From CAIWHR01 sp963813415 (GTDB lineage: Bacteria > Pseudomonadota > Gammaproteobacteria > Burkholderiales > Casimicrobiaceae): 64,000 bases of DNA. Location: the NCBI GenBank assembly GCA_963813415.1, contig CAWEYW010000013.1, positions 24,496-88,495 on the forward strand. The letters run 5' to 3'. Position numbers and translations under genes: made by a program. The notes beneath the pieces were generated by a model. The model did no database searches, was not told where the DNA came from, and saw only the letters and a list, made by a program, of their open reading frames with translations. Shown here piece after piece: positions 42,994 through 51,409 of the stretch. The stretch's first letter is position 1; each line of letters opens with the position of its first letter.

Positions 42994-45630
42994 ATGAACG
43001 ACCGTCAGCCCGATACGGCTTCCCCTGGCACCACCCGACCCGCAGCCCACGTCGCTCGCGCGCCCGATGCCGCGCCGATCGACCGCGAGCTGTCGCTGCT
43101 CGCCTTCCACCGGCGGGTCCTGGCGCTCGCCGCCGATGCTGCCACGCCGCCGCTGGAACGCCTGCGGTTCCTGTGCATCGTGGGCAGCAATCTCGACGAA
43201 TTCTTCGAGATCCGGGTGGCGGGGCTCAAGCAGCGCTCCGGCGCGCACGCGCCATCCAGGCGCCGGCGCAGCGAGGACACGCTGCGGCTCCTCGACGACA
43301 TCGCGCGCGAGACACGGGCGCTCGTCGCCGACCAATACCGGCTGCTGAACACGGACGTACTGCCCGCGCTTGCCGCGGCGGGCGTGCGCCTGCTGCGCCA
43401 CGTCGATCGCACGCCCATCCAACAGGCATGGGTCGAGCGCTACTTCCGCGAGTCGGTCCGCCCCTTGCTGACGCCCATCGGACTTGATCCTGCGCACCCT
43501 TTCCCGCAGGTCGTGAACAAGTCCCTCAATTTCATCGTCGAGCTTTCCGGACGCGACGCGTTCGGACGCGAGACAGGGATCGCGATCGTGCGCGCGCCGC
43601 GGGTGCTGCCTCGCGTCATCAAGCTGCCGGCGGAGATCGCGCCGGCGAATACCTTCCTCTTGCTCTCCTCGGTGATCCACGCGCACTTGCCCGAACTCTT
43701 TCCCGGGCGTGACGTCCTGTCGTACGCGCAGTTTCGCGTGACGCGCGACGCCGACCTGTGGATCGACGAGGAAGAGGTGAAGAACCTGCGCAAGGCGCTG
43801 CAGGGCGAGCTGCCGCAACGCCAGTTCGGCTCCGCCGTGCGGCTCGAAGTGGGGGCCGCCTGTCCGGACCGGCTCGTGCAGCTGCTGCTCGAGGAATTCG
43901 CGCTCGGTGCGGACGACCTCTATCGCTGCGACGGGCCTGTCAATATCATGCGTCTCGTGTCGCTGATCGAGCAGGTGACCGGTGACACGCTGCGCTATCC
44001 GTCCTTCGTGCCGGGCCTGCCGGATCGCCTGCGCGGCGAAGTCGACATCCTCGCGGCCATCCGGCAGCACGACATCCTGTTGCACCATCCGTACCAGTCC
44101 TTCGAACCCGTCGTGCGCTTCATCCGCCGCGCCGCGGAGGACCCGGACGTCGTGGCGGTAAAGCAGACCGTCTATCGCACCGGGGTCAACTCCGAACTGA
44201 TGGAGGCGCTCATCGAGGCCGCGCGACGCGGGAAGGAAGTGACCGTCGTGATCGAGCTGCGTGCGCGTTTCGACGAGGAGGCCAACATCAACTGGGCCGA
44301 GCAGCTCGAGCACGCCGGCGCGCAGGTGGTGCACGGCGTCTTCGGCCTGAAAACGCATGCCAAGCTCGCCTTGCTGGTGCGACGGGAAGCCGATCCGGCC
44401 GGCGGCGCGCGGCTGGTTTCCTATGCGCATCTCGGCACCGGGAATTATCATCCCCGAACCACCGGTCTGTATTCGGACTTCGGGCTGCTCACCGCGGACC
44501 CGGAGATATGCGCCGATGTCAACGAAGTGTTTCTGCACATCACGAGCCTTGCCCGTGCCAACCGTCTGCACCGGTTGCTGCTGGCGCCCTTCACGATGCA
44601 CGTGCGCGTGCTCCAGATGATCCGCAACGAGACGCGCGCCGCACGTGCAGGGCGTCCCGCCCGTATCGTCGCCAAGATGAACGGCCTGGTCGAGGAGCGG
44701 GTCATACGGGCGCTGTATGCCGCGTCGCGCGCCGGGGTAAGCATCGACCTGATCGTGCGCGGCGCGTGCGCGCTGCGGCCGGGGGTGCCGGGGGTCTCGG
44801 ACAACATCCGGGTCCGGTCTCTCCTCGGACGCTTCCTCGAGCACCACCGTGTCTGGTATTTCGCGAACGCCGTCGAGGAGGAGCGCATATGGCTGTCGTC
44901 AGCGGACTGGATGGGGCGCAACCTGTTTGGCCGGATCGAGGTCGCGTTTCCCGTTCGCGATGCCACGCTGCGCGAACGGGTGCTGCGTGAAGGACTGGAG
45001 ATCTATCTCGAAGACAACGCGGGCAGCTGGGAATTGCAGGCGAGCGGCGAGTGGATGCGTTGTCCAGGCCGAGCCGCCGGGCGCGCCGCGCTCCGCACAA
45101 GCGATGCTGCTCGCGCGCCTCGCCGCCGACTGAAGCGGCGACCAAGGCCGCCCGCAGGACGATTTCAGGATGAGCGCATGGATCTGATCCTCTGGCGTCA
45201 TGCCGACGCCGAAGACGGCGCGCCTGACCTCGCGCGCCCCCTCACGGACAAGGGCCGCCGACAGGCTACGGAAATCGCCGCGTGGCTCGACGCACGGCTG
45301 CCGCGGCACGCGCGCATTCTTGTCTCTCCGGCAGTGCGCGCGCAGCAAACCGCGCGGGCCCTCCACCGGACGTTCGAGACGGCGGACGCCCTCGCCCCGG
45401 GCTCGACGGTGGCCGCGGTGCTCGCTGCGGCCAAGTGGCCGAACGCGCGCGATCCCGTGCTCGTGGTCGGCCATCAGCCCACGCTGGGAGGGCTGATCTC
45501 CTTCCTCATCGCCGGGCGCGAGGATTACTGGACGGTGAAGAAATCAGCCGCGTGGTGGCTCAGCAATCGGGATCGCGGCGGCCACACGGCAGTGGCCGTG
45601 CGCGCGGTGATCGACCCCGAATTCCTGTGA
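42994..45630 (+). CDS. ppk1: Polyphosphate kinase 1, reading into SixA (apparent fusion)
   Basis: The open frame gives 878 residues: a full Ppk1 to about residue 688, then SixA. Ppk1 makes polyphosphate from ATP. Visible are the N domain (RELSLLAFHRRVLALA, SNLDEFFEIRV), the HHPYQSFEPV segment and the phosphorylated His of GLKTHAKLALLVRRE. The joining stretch (CPGRAAGRAALRTSDAARAP) is not family-like. In the next frame the same DNA reads VQAEPPGAPRSAQAMLLARLAAD then a stop at 45131-45133, which is the expected Ppk end. A one-base slip at about 45060 therefore best explains the fusion; without it ppk1 ends at 45133 and sixA is separate. Confidence 0.93.
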   Translation: MNDRQPDTASPGTTRPAAHVARAPDAAPIDRELSLLAFHRRVLALAADAATPPLERLRFLCIVGSNLDEFFEIRVAGLKQRSGAHAPSRRRRSEDTLRLLDDIARETRALVADQYRLLNTDVLPALAAAGVRLLRHVDRTPIQQAWVERYFRESVRPLLTPIGLDPAHPFPQVVNKSLNFIVELSGRDAFGRETGIAIVRAPRVLPRVIKLPAEIAPANTFLLLSSVIHAHLPELFPGRDVLSYAQFRVTRDADLWIDEEEVKNLRKALQGELPQRQFGSAVRLEVGAACPDRLVQLLLEEFALGADDLYRCDGPVNIMRLVSLIEQVTGDTLRYPSFVPGLPDRLRGEVDILAAIRQHDILLHHPYQSFEPVVRFIRRAAEDPDVVAVKQTVYRTGVNSELMEALIEAARRGKEVTVVIELRARFDEEANINWAEQLEHAGAQVVHGVFGLKTHAKLALLVRREADPAGGARLVSYAHLGTGNYHPRTTGLYSDFGLLTADPEICADVNEVFLHITSLARANRLHRLLLAPFTMHVRVLQMIRNETRAARAGRPARIVAKMNGLVEERVIRALYAASRAGVSIDLIVRGACALRPGVPGVSDNIRVRSLLGRFLEHHRVWYFANAVEEERIWLSSADWMGRNLFGRIEVAFPVRDATLRERVLREGLEIYLEDNAGSWELQASGEWMRCPGRAAGRAALRTSDAARAPRRRLKRRPRPPAGRFQDERMDLILWRHADAEDGAPDLARPLTDKGRRQATEIAAWLDARLPRHARILVSPAVRAQQTARALHRTFETADALAPGSTVAAVLAAAKWPNARDPVLVVGHQPTLGGLISFLIAGREDYWTVKKSAAWWLSNRDRGGHTAVAVRAVIDPEFL
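45178..45630 (+). CDS. sixA: Phosphohistidine phosphatase SixA
   Basis: A 150-residue histidine phosphatase with the catalytic RHG-type motif as MDLILWRHADAEDG and the second His in VLVVGHQPTLGGL. It has the normal SixA length and begins at ATG 45178, so it looks like a complete independent gene even though the ppk1 frame currently runs into it. SixA removes phosphate from histidine-containing phosphotransfer domains. A ppk-sixA neighbourhood is common in this group. Confidence 0.85.
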   Translation: MDLILWRHADAEDGAPDLARPLTDKGRRQATEIAAWLDARLPRHARILVSPAVRAQQTARALHRTFETADALAPGSTVAAVLAAAKWPNARDPVLVVGHQPTLGGLISFLIAGREDYWTVKKSAAWWLSNRDRGGHTAVAVRAVIDPEFL

Positions 45631-46401
45631 TCAGGTGCGGCGCGCGCGCAGCGTTCCGACGGCGAGCGCCGCCGCCAACGCGAGCAAGGGGAGCGAGCCT
45701 GGTTCCGGCACCTGCTGGCTAGTGTGCCGCAGGCCCGTGATCTGGTCCTGTGCCCCCGGCTGCCCGACGTTTTCCAGCGTGACGGCGTACGCAGCCGACA
45801 GCGCCGGCGTAGTGGCCATCGCGTTATGGAACGCATCGAGCGCGACCTGCGTCGTCGACGGATCGATCCCGGTCGCCTGGAACGTGCCGCCGGTCAGATT
45901 CCAGCTCGCGGGTCGTAACGGGTCTCCCAGATGCCGATCTGGATGGCCTCGGCGATGGTCGCCGGCGACAGCGTCGTCGATCCGAACGTGTGGCTGCTCA
46001 ACGGAAAGAGCCATCCGAACGGGTCGGCGCTACCCAGCACCCGAATTGACCGCGCCGAGGAAGTCCAGCGTCGCGGCGTTCACACCCGAATAGTTGATCG
46101 TATAGTGGACAAGCTGGCTGCCAGAGAAGACCTCGGTCAGCTCGTAACAGTAGGTGAAGAGGCTGCCGTTCGTGCCATCGATGAGATCGGCAGTGGTAAT
46201 GCCGACCAGATTGCTCGCAATGCCGTGGTAACGATCGGGGTAGATGCCGTTCCACACGCGCGGCGTCGAGATGTCGATCGCGTCCGATGAATGCGCGGGA
46301 TTGAATGGATTGCTATCCCATTGCAGATCGATGCTGTCGGCCGAGGCCGTGCCGCAGGCGAGCGTCGCCGCGAGGCACAGGATTGAAGCGGCATTTTTCA
46401 A
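45631..46401 (-). pseudogene. PEP-CTERM protein gene with two frame breaks
   Basis: The gene begins at TTG 46401 (KNAASILCLAATLACGTASA signal peptide, GGAG six bases upstream) and reads DSIDLQWDSNPFNPAHS to ATLDFLGAVNS. There an extra base in the CCC at 46040-46042 throws the frame to a stop. Dropping it continues as VLGSADPFGWLFPLSSHT...IQIGIWETRYDP. A second slip near 45908-45914 is then needed to reach ASWNLTGGTFQATG and the C-terminal sorting signal VPEPGSLPLLALAAALAVG plus RARRT. Restored, it is an exported protein processed by exosortase. Whether the two slips are real decay or sequence errors is open. Confidence 0.8.
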
Positions 46402-46601
46402 CTTTTTCTCCGAACGTAAATGGGGCGTCGGGGTTCCTAAGCAACAGCCGTGCCGTGGATGCAAGTACATGAATTAGAAGTTCTTATTGATTAACGGTGG
46501 CAGCCCGCGGGCGGGCACTGTAATGCCGCACGACATTGAACGATTTGTGCGGGACAGCGTGGGCGGGACCGAGCGGCCTCGTACAAGACTCGACAACCGC
46601 T

Positions 46602-48080
46602 TCAGCGTGTGGTGATACGCAAGGGCAAGCCGACGCTCACCCAGTCACGCTGCTCCCGCTCGAGAAGATGGGCGGTGAGCGGATTGGCGCGCAGCCAATG
46701 CGCGGGAACGGTCAGGCGCACGCCGCGTTCGTCCCGCAGCTCAAGGTCGGGGACTGCAAGCGGCCGGCGCGCGTGATGCAGCAGGACCGCGAGACGCAGC
46801 GCCAGTACCTGCGCCCGAAACACGGCGTCTTCCAGGGCCGGCAGCATCTTGCGCAAGCCGCCGCGGCAGCCGATGACCAGATAGGAGAGCCGTTGCTGCT
46901 CGCGCGCCGAGAAGCCCGGCATGTCGGCGTTCTGCAGGATGTATGCACCGTGCTTGTGGAACGCCGTGTGGGCGATGGAGCTTCCACACTCGTGCAGCAG
47001 CGCCGCCCAGCGGAGCTCCTGCGCGCAGGACGCATCGATCCCCGGCGCGAGATCCGCGAAGAGGCGCACGCACGTGGCAGCAATGCGCTCCGCCTGGGCA
47101 GTGTCGATGCGGTAGCGTTCCGCGAACTGCGCGACGGTCGCTTCGCGCGCGTCGTGGTGCACGGTGCGGCCGAAGAGGTCGTAGAGCACGCCCAGGCGCA
47201 GGGCTCCGCCCACCGGCTCGATGCGCGCCACGTCGAGCTCGCGCATGGCGGCTTCCATCACGGCCAGTCCGCCGGCGAGCACCGGGGCGCGCTCGGCCTT
47301 CAAGGCAACGAGTGCCAGGTCCTTCACGTGGCCTGCCCGCACCATCAGCTTGCGCAATCGTGCCAGACCGTCCGGGGTGATGCCGCCGTCGGAGAATCCG
47401 TTCTGGGCGAGGATGTCGGCGAGCGCCAGCGCCGTCCCGGACGAGGCGTACGCGTGCTCCCAATGGTCATTGCCAAACGTGCCCGCGATGGCGTCGATCT
47501 CGGCGCGCGCGGCTTTCGTCGCGGCGGCGAACCGGACCGCCGACAGGATGCCTTTCGAGAAGAAGCGCTGCGTGAGGCCGACGCAGCCGATCGGCAGCGA
47601 CTCGAGGCGTTGGGGCAGGAGGCCGCGGCCGATGATGAACTCGGTCGAGCCGCCGCCGATATCGATCACGAGGCGCGGCGACTCCGATGGCGGCAGCACG
47701 TGGGCAACGCCGACGTAGATGAGCCGCGCTTCCTCGTGGCCGGTGATGATGTCGATCGGGAAACCCAGCGTGCGCTCCGCCGCCGCGAGGAAGGGCCCCG
47801 CATTGCGGGCCACGCGAAACGTGTTGGTCGCGACGGCCCGGACGGCCGACGGGTGGAAACCGCGCAGTCGCTCCGCGAATCGCGCGAGGCATGCGAGTGC
47901 AGCCCGCTGCGGTCCGCGCTTCAGGTGTCCGCGTGCGTCGAGCGCCGCGCCCATGCGCAGGGTCTCGCGCCAGGTGTCGAGGCGATAGATCTGGTCCCCT
48001 TCCACGCGCCCGAGCTCCAGCCGGAAGCTGTTGGAGCCCATGTCGACGACGGCAAGGGTGACCGGGCTGGTTGCGCTCAT
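46602..48080 (-). CDS. ppx: Exopolyphosphatase (Ppx/GppA family)
   Basis: A 492-residue ASKHA-fold phosphatase that removes phosphates from polyphosphate or pppGpp. Phosphate-1 is LAVVDMGSNSFRLELGR and phosphate-2 LVIDIGGGSTEFIIGRG; the C-terminal helical HD-like domain follows (LLHECGSSIAHTAFHKH). The start at 48080 (MSATSPVTLAVVDMG) is chosen; the longer frame from 48227 adds Arg-rich residues. It lies near ppk1 and converges on it across the broken PEP-CTERM gene. Confidence 0.94.
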   Translation of the reverse strand: MSATSPVTLAVVDMGSNSFRLELGRVEGDQIYRLDTWRETLRMGAALDARGHLKRGPQRAALACLARFAERLRGFHPSAVRAVATNTFRVARNAGPFLAAAERTLGFPIDIITGHEEARLIYVGVAHVLPPSESPRLVIDIGGGSTEFIIGRGLLPQRLESLPIGCVGLTQRFFSKGILSAVRFAAATKAARAEIDAIAGTFGNDHWEHAYASSGTALALADILAQNGFSDGGITPDGLARLRKLMVRAGHVKDLALVALKAERAPVLAGGLAVMEAAMRELDVARIEPVGGALRLGVLYDLFGRTVHHDAREATVAQFAERYRIDTAQAERIAATCVRLFADLAPGIDASCAQELRWAALLHECGSSIAHTAFHKHGAYILQNADMPGFSAREQQRLSYLVIGCRGGLRKMLPALEDAVFRAQVLALRLAVLLHHARRPLAVPDLELRDERGVRLTVPAHWLRANPLTAHLLEREQRDWVSVGLPLRITTR

Positions 48081-48274
48081 CGCGAAGACCGGCGGGTCGG
48101 AACCGGCGGAGGGTAGCAGAAGCGCCGATCGCCGGCGGCCCGAGATTCGCCCCCGGCGCGCATCGCCTGCCCGCGTCTTACAATGCGCTCTGCCGCGCCT
48201 TCTGCTCGCGATGTGCCGGGCGATCACGGGATTGCGCGAAAGTCCTTCCCATTCAGCGGCACTCCGACTCCATC

Positions 48275-49789
48275 ATGCCGATCGACTATCTCCAGAAGAT
48301 CCTGACCGCAAAGGTCTACGACGTCGCCATCGAATCGGCGCTCGAGCGCGCGCCGATCCTGTCGCGTCGGGTCGGCAACAACGTGCTGCTGAAGCGTGAG
48401 GATCAGCAGCCGGTGTTCTCGTTCAAGGTGCGCGGCGCGTACAACAAGATGGCGCGGCTCACCCCTGACGAGCGCGGCCGCGGCGTGATCTGCGCATCGG
48501 CGGGCAACCACGCGCAGGGCGTCGCGCTCGCGGCGCAGAAACTCGGCTGCAAGGCGACGATCGTCATGCCGGTCACCACGCCGCAGATCAAGATCGCCGC
48601 GGTGGAGGCGCGCGGCGCCGTGGTGGTGCTGCATGGCGATTCCTACAGCGATGCCTATGCCCACGCGCTCGAGCTGCAGGCGCAAGTGGGTGCCACGTTC
48701 GTGCATCCGTACGATGACCCCGACGTGATCGCTGGGCAGGGCACCGTCGGGATGGAAATACTCCGGCAGTGTCAGGGACCGCTCGACGCGATCTTCGTCC
48801 CGGTCGGCGGCGGCGGGCTCATCAGCGGGGTCGCGGCGTTCGTGAAGCGCGTACGTCCGGAGATCAGGGTCATTGGTGTCCAGCCCGAGGACTCGGACGC
48901 CATGACGCGCTCGGTCGCGGCCGGCCACCGCGTGCAGCTGCCGCACGTGGGTCTGTTTGCCGATGGCGTCGCGGTGAAGCACGTCGGCGAGGAGACGTTC
49001 CGGATCGTCCGCGAGCACGTCGACGACATGATCACCGTCGACACGGATGCGACCTGCGCGGCGCTCAAGGACGTGTTCGAGGACACGCGCTCGGTGCTCG
49101 AGCCCGCCGGCGCCCTTTCGATCGCGGGCCTCAAGGCGTGGTGCGAGCGTGAACGCGTCAGGGATATGACGCTCGTAGCCATCGCGAGCGGCGCGAACAT
49201 GAATTTCGATCGCCTGCGCTTCGTTGCCGAGCGCGCCGAAGTCGGCGAGCAGCGCGAGGCGATCCTCGCCGTCACCATTCCCGAGCGTCCCGGCAGCTTT
49301 CGCGAGTTCTGCTCGCTGCTCGGCAAGCGTTCGGTCACCGAGTTCAACTACCGGTACGCCGATCCGGCCACGGCGCACATCTTTGTCGGCATCGAGGTTG
49401 CCAACCGGCACGAGACCGAGCGCCTGATGGCCGAGCTTGCGCGCCGCCGTATCGAGGCCTACGACCTCACCGATGACGAGATGGCGAAGCTGCACGTGCG
49501 CCACCTCGTCGGCGGTCATGCACCGAGCGCCGAGAACGAGATCGTCTACCGCTTCGAGTTTCCGGAGCGTCCCGGGGCACTGATGGGCTTCCTCGAGTCC
49601 ATGAGCGCCGGCTGGAACATCACCCTCTTCCACTACCGCAACCACGGCGCCGACTACGGGCGCGTGCTGGTCGGCATGCAGGTCCCGCCTTCGGACAAGG
49701 CCGAATTTCAGGCCTTCCTCGACCGATTGGGCTACGACTGCGTCGACGAAACTGGGAACCCCGCCTACCGGATGTTCCTCGGCCGCTGA
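48275..49789 (+). CDS. ilvA: Threonine dehydratase (biosynthetic)
   Basis: A 504-residue PLP enzyme deaminating threonine to 2-oxobutanoate, the first step of isoleucine synthesis. The PLP Lys lies in FSFKVRGAYNKM and the phosphate-binding loop in PVGGGGLISG. Two C-terminal ACT-like regulatory domains (about 330-410 and 425-504) make it the allosteric, isoleucine-inhibited type. The start at 48275 (MPIDYLQKIL) gives the family length; the upstream frame is not protein-like. Confidence 0.96.
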   Translation: MPIDYLQKILTAKVYDVAIESALERAPILSRRVGNNVLLKREDQQPVFSFKVRGAYNKMARLTPDERGRGVICASAGNHAQGVALAAQKLGCKATIVMPVTTPQIKIAAVEARGAVVVLHGDSYSDAYAHALELQAQVGATFVHPYDDPDVIAGQGTVGMEILRQCQGPLDAIFVPVGGGGLISGVAAFVKRVRPEIRVIGVQPEDSDAMTRSVAAGHRVQLPHVGLFADGVAVKHVGEETFRIVREHVDDMITVDTDATCAALKDVFEDTRSVLEPAGALSIAGLKAWCERERVRDMTLVAIASGANMNFDRLRFVAERAEVGEQREAILAVTIPERPGSFREFCSLLGKRSVTEFNYRYADPATAHIFVGIEVANRHETERLMAELARRRIEAYDLTDDEMAKLHVRHLVGGHAPSAENEIVYRFEFPERPGALMGFLESMSAGWNITLFHYRNHGADYGRVLVGMQVPPSDKAEFQAFLDRLGYDCVDETGNPAYRMFLGR

Positions 49790-50014
49790 AAGGCCGGTCC
49801 AAGACGCGGGGCGGCAGGGTCTGCCGCTGCACGGCAGGAGCCGCCCATTGTCGGCAGCATAAAACTTGGCGGTTGTTGCATTAATCGCTCAACCTGCAGC
49901 AATAGGTTGATTCCGGCAAGCTTTATGCTCTAGGCAGGCCCCTTGGGCCGTGTCAGACTGGCCCGGCAATCGCGGCGCCACGGCACTGCGCGAGGCATGC
50001 ACGAGGAGAGAAAC

Positions 50015-50410
50015 GTGGGTGACAACAACCCCCTGTCGGGCATCAAGGTGATGGTGATCGACGACTCGAACACCATCCGACGCAGCGCGGAGATCTTCCT
50101 GCTGCAGGCGGGATGCACGGTCATCCTGGCCGAGGACGGCTTCGATGCGCTGGCCAAGATCACCGATCATCACCCCGACCTCGTGTTTCTGGACATCATG
50201 ATGCCCCGCCTCGATGGCTACCAGACGTGCGCGCTCATCAAGAAGAACACCCGCTATCACGACACGCCCGTGATCATGCTCTCGTCGAAGGACGGCCTCT
50301 TCGACCGCGCGCGCGGTCGCATGGTCGGCTCGGATCAGTACCTGACCAAGCCGTTCACCAAGGAGAGCCTGCTCAAGACCGTTGCCGCCCACGTCAAGGC
50401 GCCGGCCTGA
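50015..50410 (+). CDS. pilG: Twitching-motility response regulator PilG
   Basis: A 131-residue single-domain CheY-like protein with the phosphoacceptor Asp60 in LVFLDIMMPRLDGYQTCALIKKN, Lys112 in LTKPF and PVIMLSSKDGLFDRARGR, very close to Pseudomonas PilG. It relays the Chp signal to pilus extension, probably via FimL/PilB-type partners. The start is taken at GTG 50015 because GAGGAGAG lies four bases before it; ATG 49997 is the alternative. First gene of the Chp cluster. Confidence 0.95.
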   Translation: MGDNNPLSGIKVMVIDDSNTIRRSAEIFLLQAGCTVILAEDGFDALAKITDHHPDLVFLDIMMPRLDGYQTCALIKKNTRYHDTPVIMLSSKDGLFDRARGRMVGSDQYLTKPFTKESLLKTVAAHVKAPA

Positions 50411-50461
50411 ACGCCGGTGCCTCCCCGCCGCCGCACGCCCAACGACCGAATGAACAACGAC

Positions 50462-50827
50462 ATGGCCATCAAGACCATCCTCATCGTCGACGACTCGCCG
50501 ACCGAGCGACACGTGCTCAATGACCTGCTCAGCAAGGCCGGATTCCAGGTGATCGCCAGCGACAATGGCGAGGACGCCATTCGCAAGGCCAAGACGGCAC
50601 TGCCCGACCTCATCCTCATGGACGTGGTCATGCCCGGGCTCAACGGGTTCCAGGCCACGCGCGCGATCAGCCGCGATCCGGACACCCGCAAGATCCCGAT
50701 CATCATGTGCACGTCGAAAAGCCAGGAGACCGACAAGATCTGGGGCATGCGGCAGGGTGCGCGCGACTACGTGGTGAAGCCCGTCAATCGCGACGAGCTC
50801 CTCACCAAGATCGCTGCACTGGCCTGA
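50462..50827 (+). CDS. pilH: Twitching-motility response regulator PilH
   Basis: A 121-residue CheY-like protein, the same length as Pseudomonas PilH. Asp54 lies in LILMDVVMPGLNGFQATRAI and Lys106 in YVVKPVN. It opposes or modulates PilG in the same chemosensory pathway, acting toward pilus retraction. The start at 50462 (MAIKTILIVDDS) fits the family; Mets at 50450 and 50417 are less likely. Confidence 0.95.
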   Translation: MAIKTILIVDDSPTERHVLNDLLSKAGFQVIASDNGEDAIRKAKTALPDLILMDVVMPGLNGFQATRAISRDPDTRKIPIIMCTSKSQETDKIWGMRQGARDYVVKPVNRDELLTKIAALA

Positions 50828-50839
50828 CGGGAGCATGTG

Positions 50840-51376
50840 ATGGCCCGCGCCGCCAAGCTCGATCTCCGTGCGTTCCAGCAGGAGCTCGCCGTCCGCCTGG
50901 CGAGCAAGACGGCGGCGCAGGTCGAGTCGTCGCGCCTCGGGCTTGCGTGTGCCGGCGAGAACTGGCTGATCCGCCTCGCCGACGCTGCGGAGGTGATCGC
51001 GGTCCCGCCGGTCGCGAGCGTGCCACTGACCAAGCCATGGTTCACAGGTGTCGCGAATATCCGCGGCAACCTCTATAGCGTCGTCGATTTTGCGCGGTTC
51101 CTCGGCCATGACGTGGTTACGCCGCAGAGTGCCGCGGCGCAGACGCGGCTGGTCGTGTTCGGCCCGCGCACCGGCGACCTGCGCGCCGGGATCGTGGTGC
51201 AGCGCGTGCTGGGTTTGCGCAATGTCTCCGAGCTCGCACAGGTGTCTGGCGCGCCCGGGGCAGCGGCGTGGTATGGCCAGCGCTGGATGGATGCGAACGG
51301 GGATGCATGGCAGGAGATCGATCTTGCGCGCCTCGCGCAGGATCCCTCGTTCCTGCAGGCAGGGTTGGAGCAGTAG
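50840..51376 (+). CDS. pilI: CheW-like adaptor PilI
   Basis: A 178-residue CheW-domain adaptor coupling the receptor PilJ to the kinase PilL. Visible are WLIRLADAAEVIAVPPV, the WFTGVANIRGNLYSVVDFARFLG segment and LRAGIVVQRVLGLR. GGGAG precedes ATG 50840; a GTG just before it is possible. It is 12 bp after pilH. Confidence 0.92.
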   Translation: MARAAKLDLRAFQQELAVRLASKTAAQVESSRLGLACAGENWLIRLADAAEVIAVPPVASVPLTKPWFTGVANIRGNLYSVVDFARFLGHDVVTPQSAAAQTRLVVFGPRTGDLRAGIVVQRVLGLRNVSELAQVSGAPGAAAWYGQRWMDANGDAWQEIDLARLAQDPSFLQAGLEQ

Positions 51377-51409
51377 CAGCGGCGACGAGCCGCGTGCTTT
51401 GGAGGAAAC

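Noticed and set aside
41830..44847. 1005-codon open frame on the minus strand
   Set aside because: It is the antisense of PP2C, dnaQ and ppk1. All three have clear motifs on the plus strand, and the antisense product is His/Arg/Val-rich without domains. Long antisense frames are expected in GC-rich genes.
42994..45630. True Ppk1-SixA two-domain enzyme
   Set aside because: Not accepted as the first reading because the linker is out of family and the alternative frame gives a proper Ppk end; kept as a finding to check.
49866..49880. Sigma-54-like TTGGC...TTGCA upstream of pilG
   Set aside because: The GG and GC are ten bases apart instead of twelve, so it cannot serve as a normal RpoN promoter.
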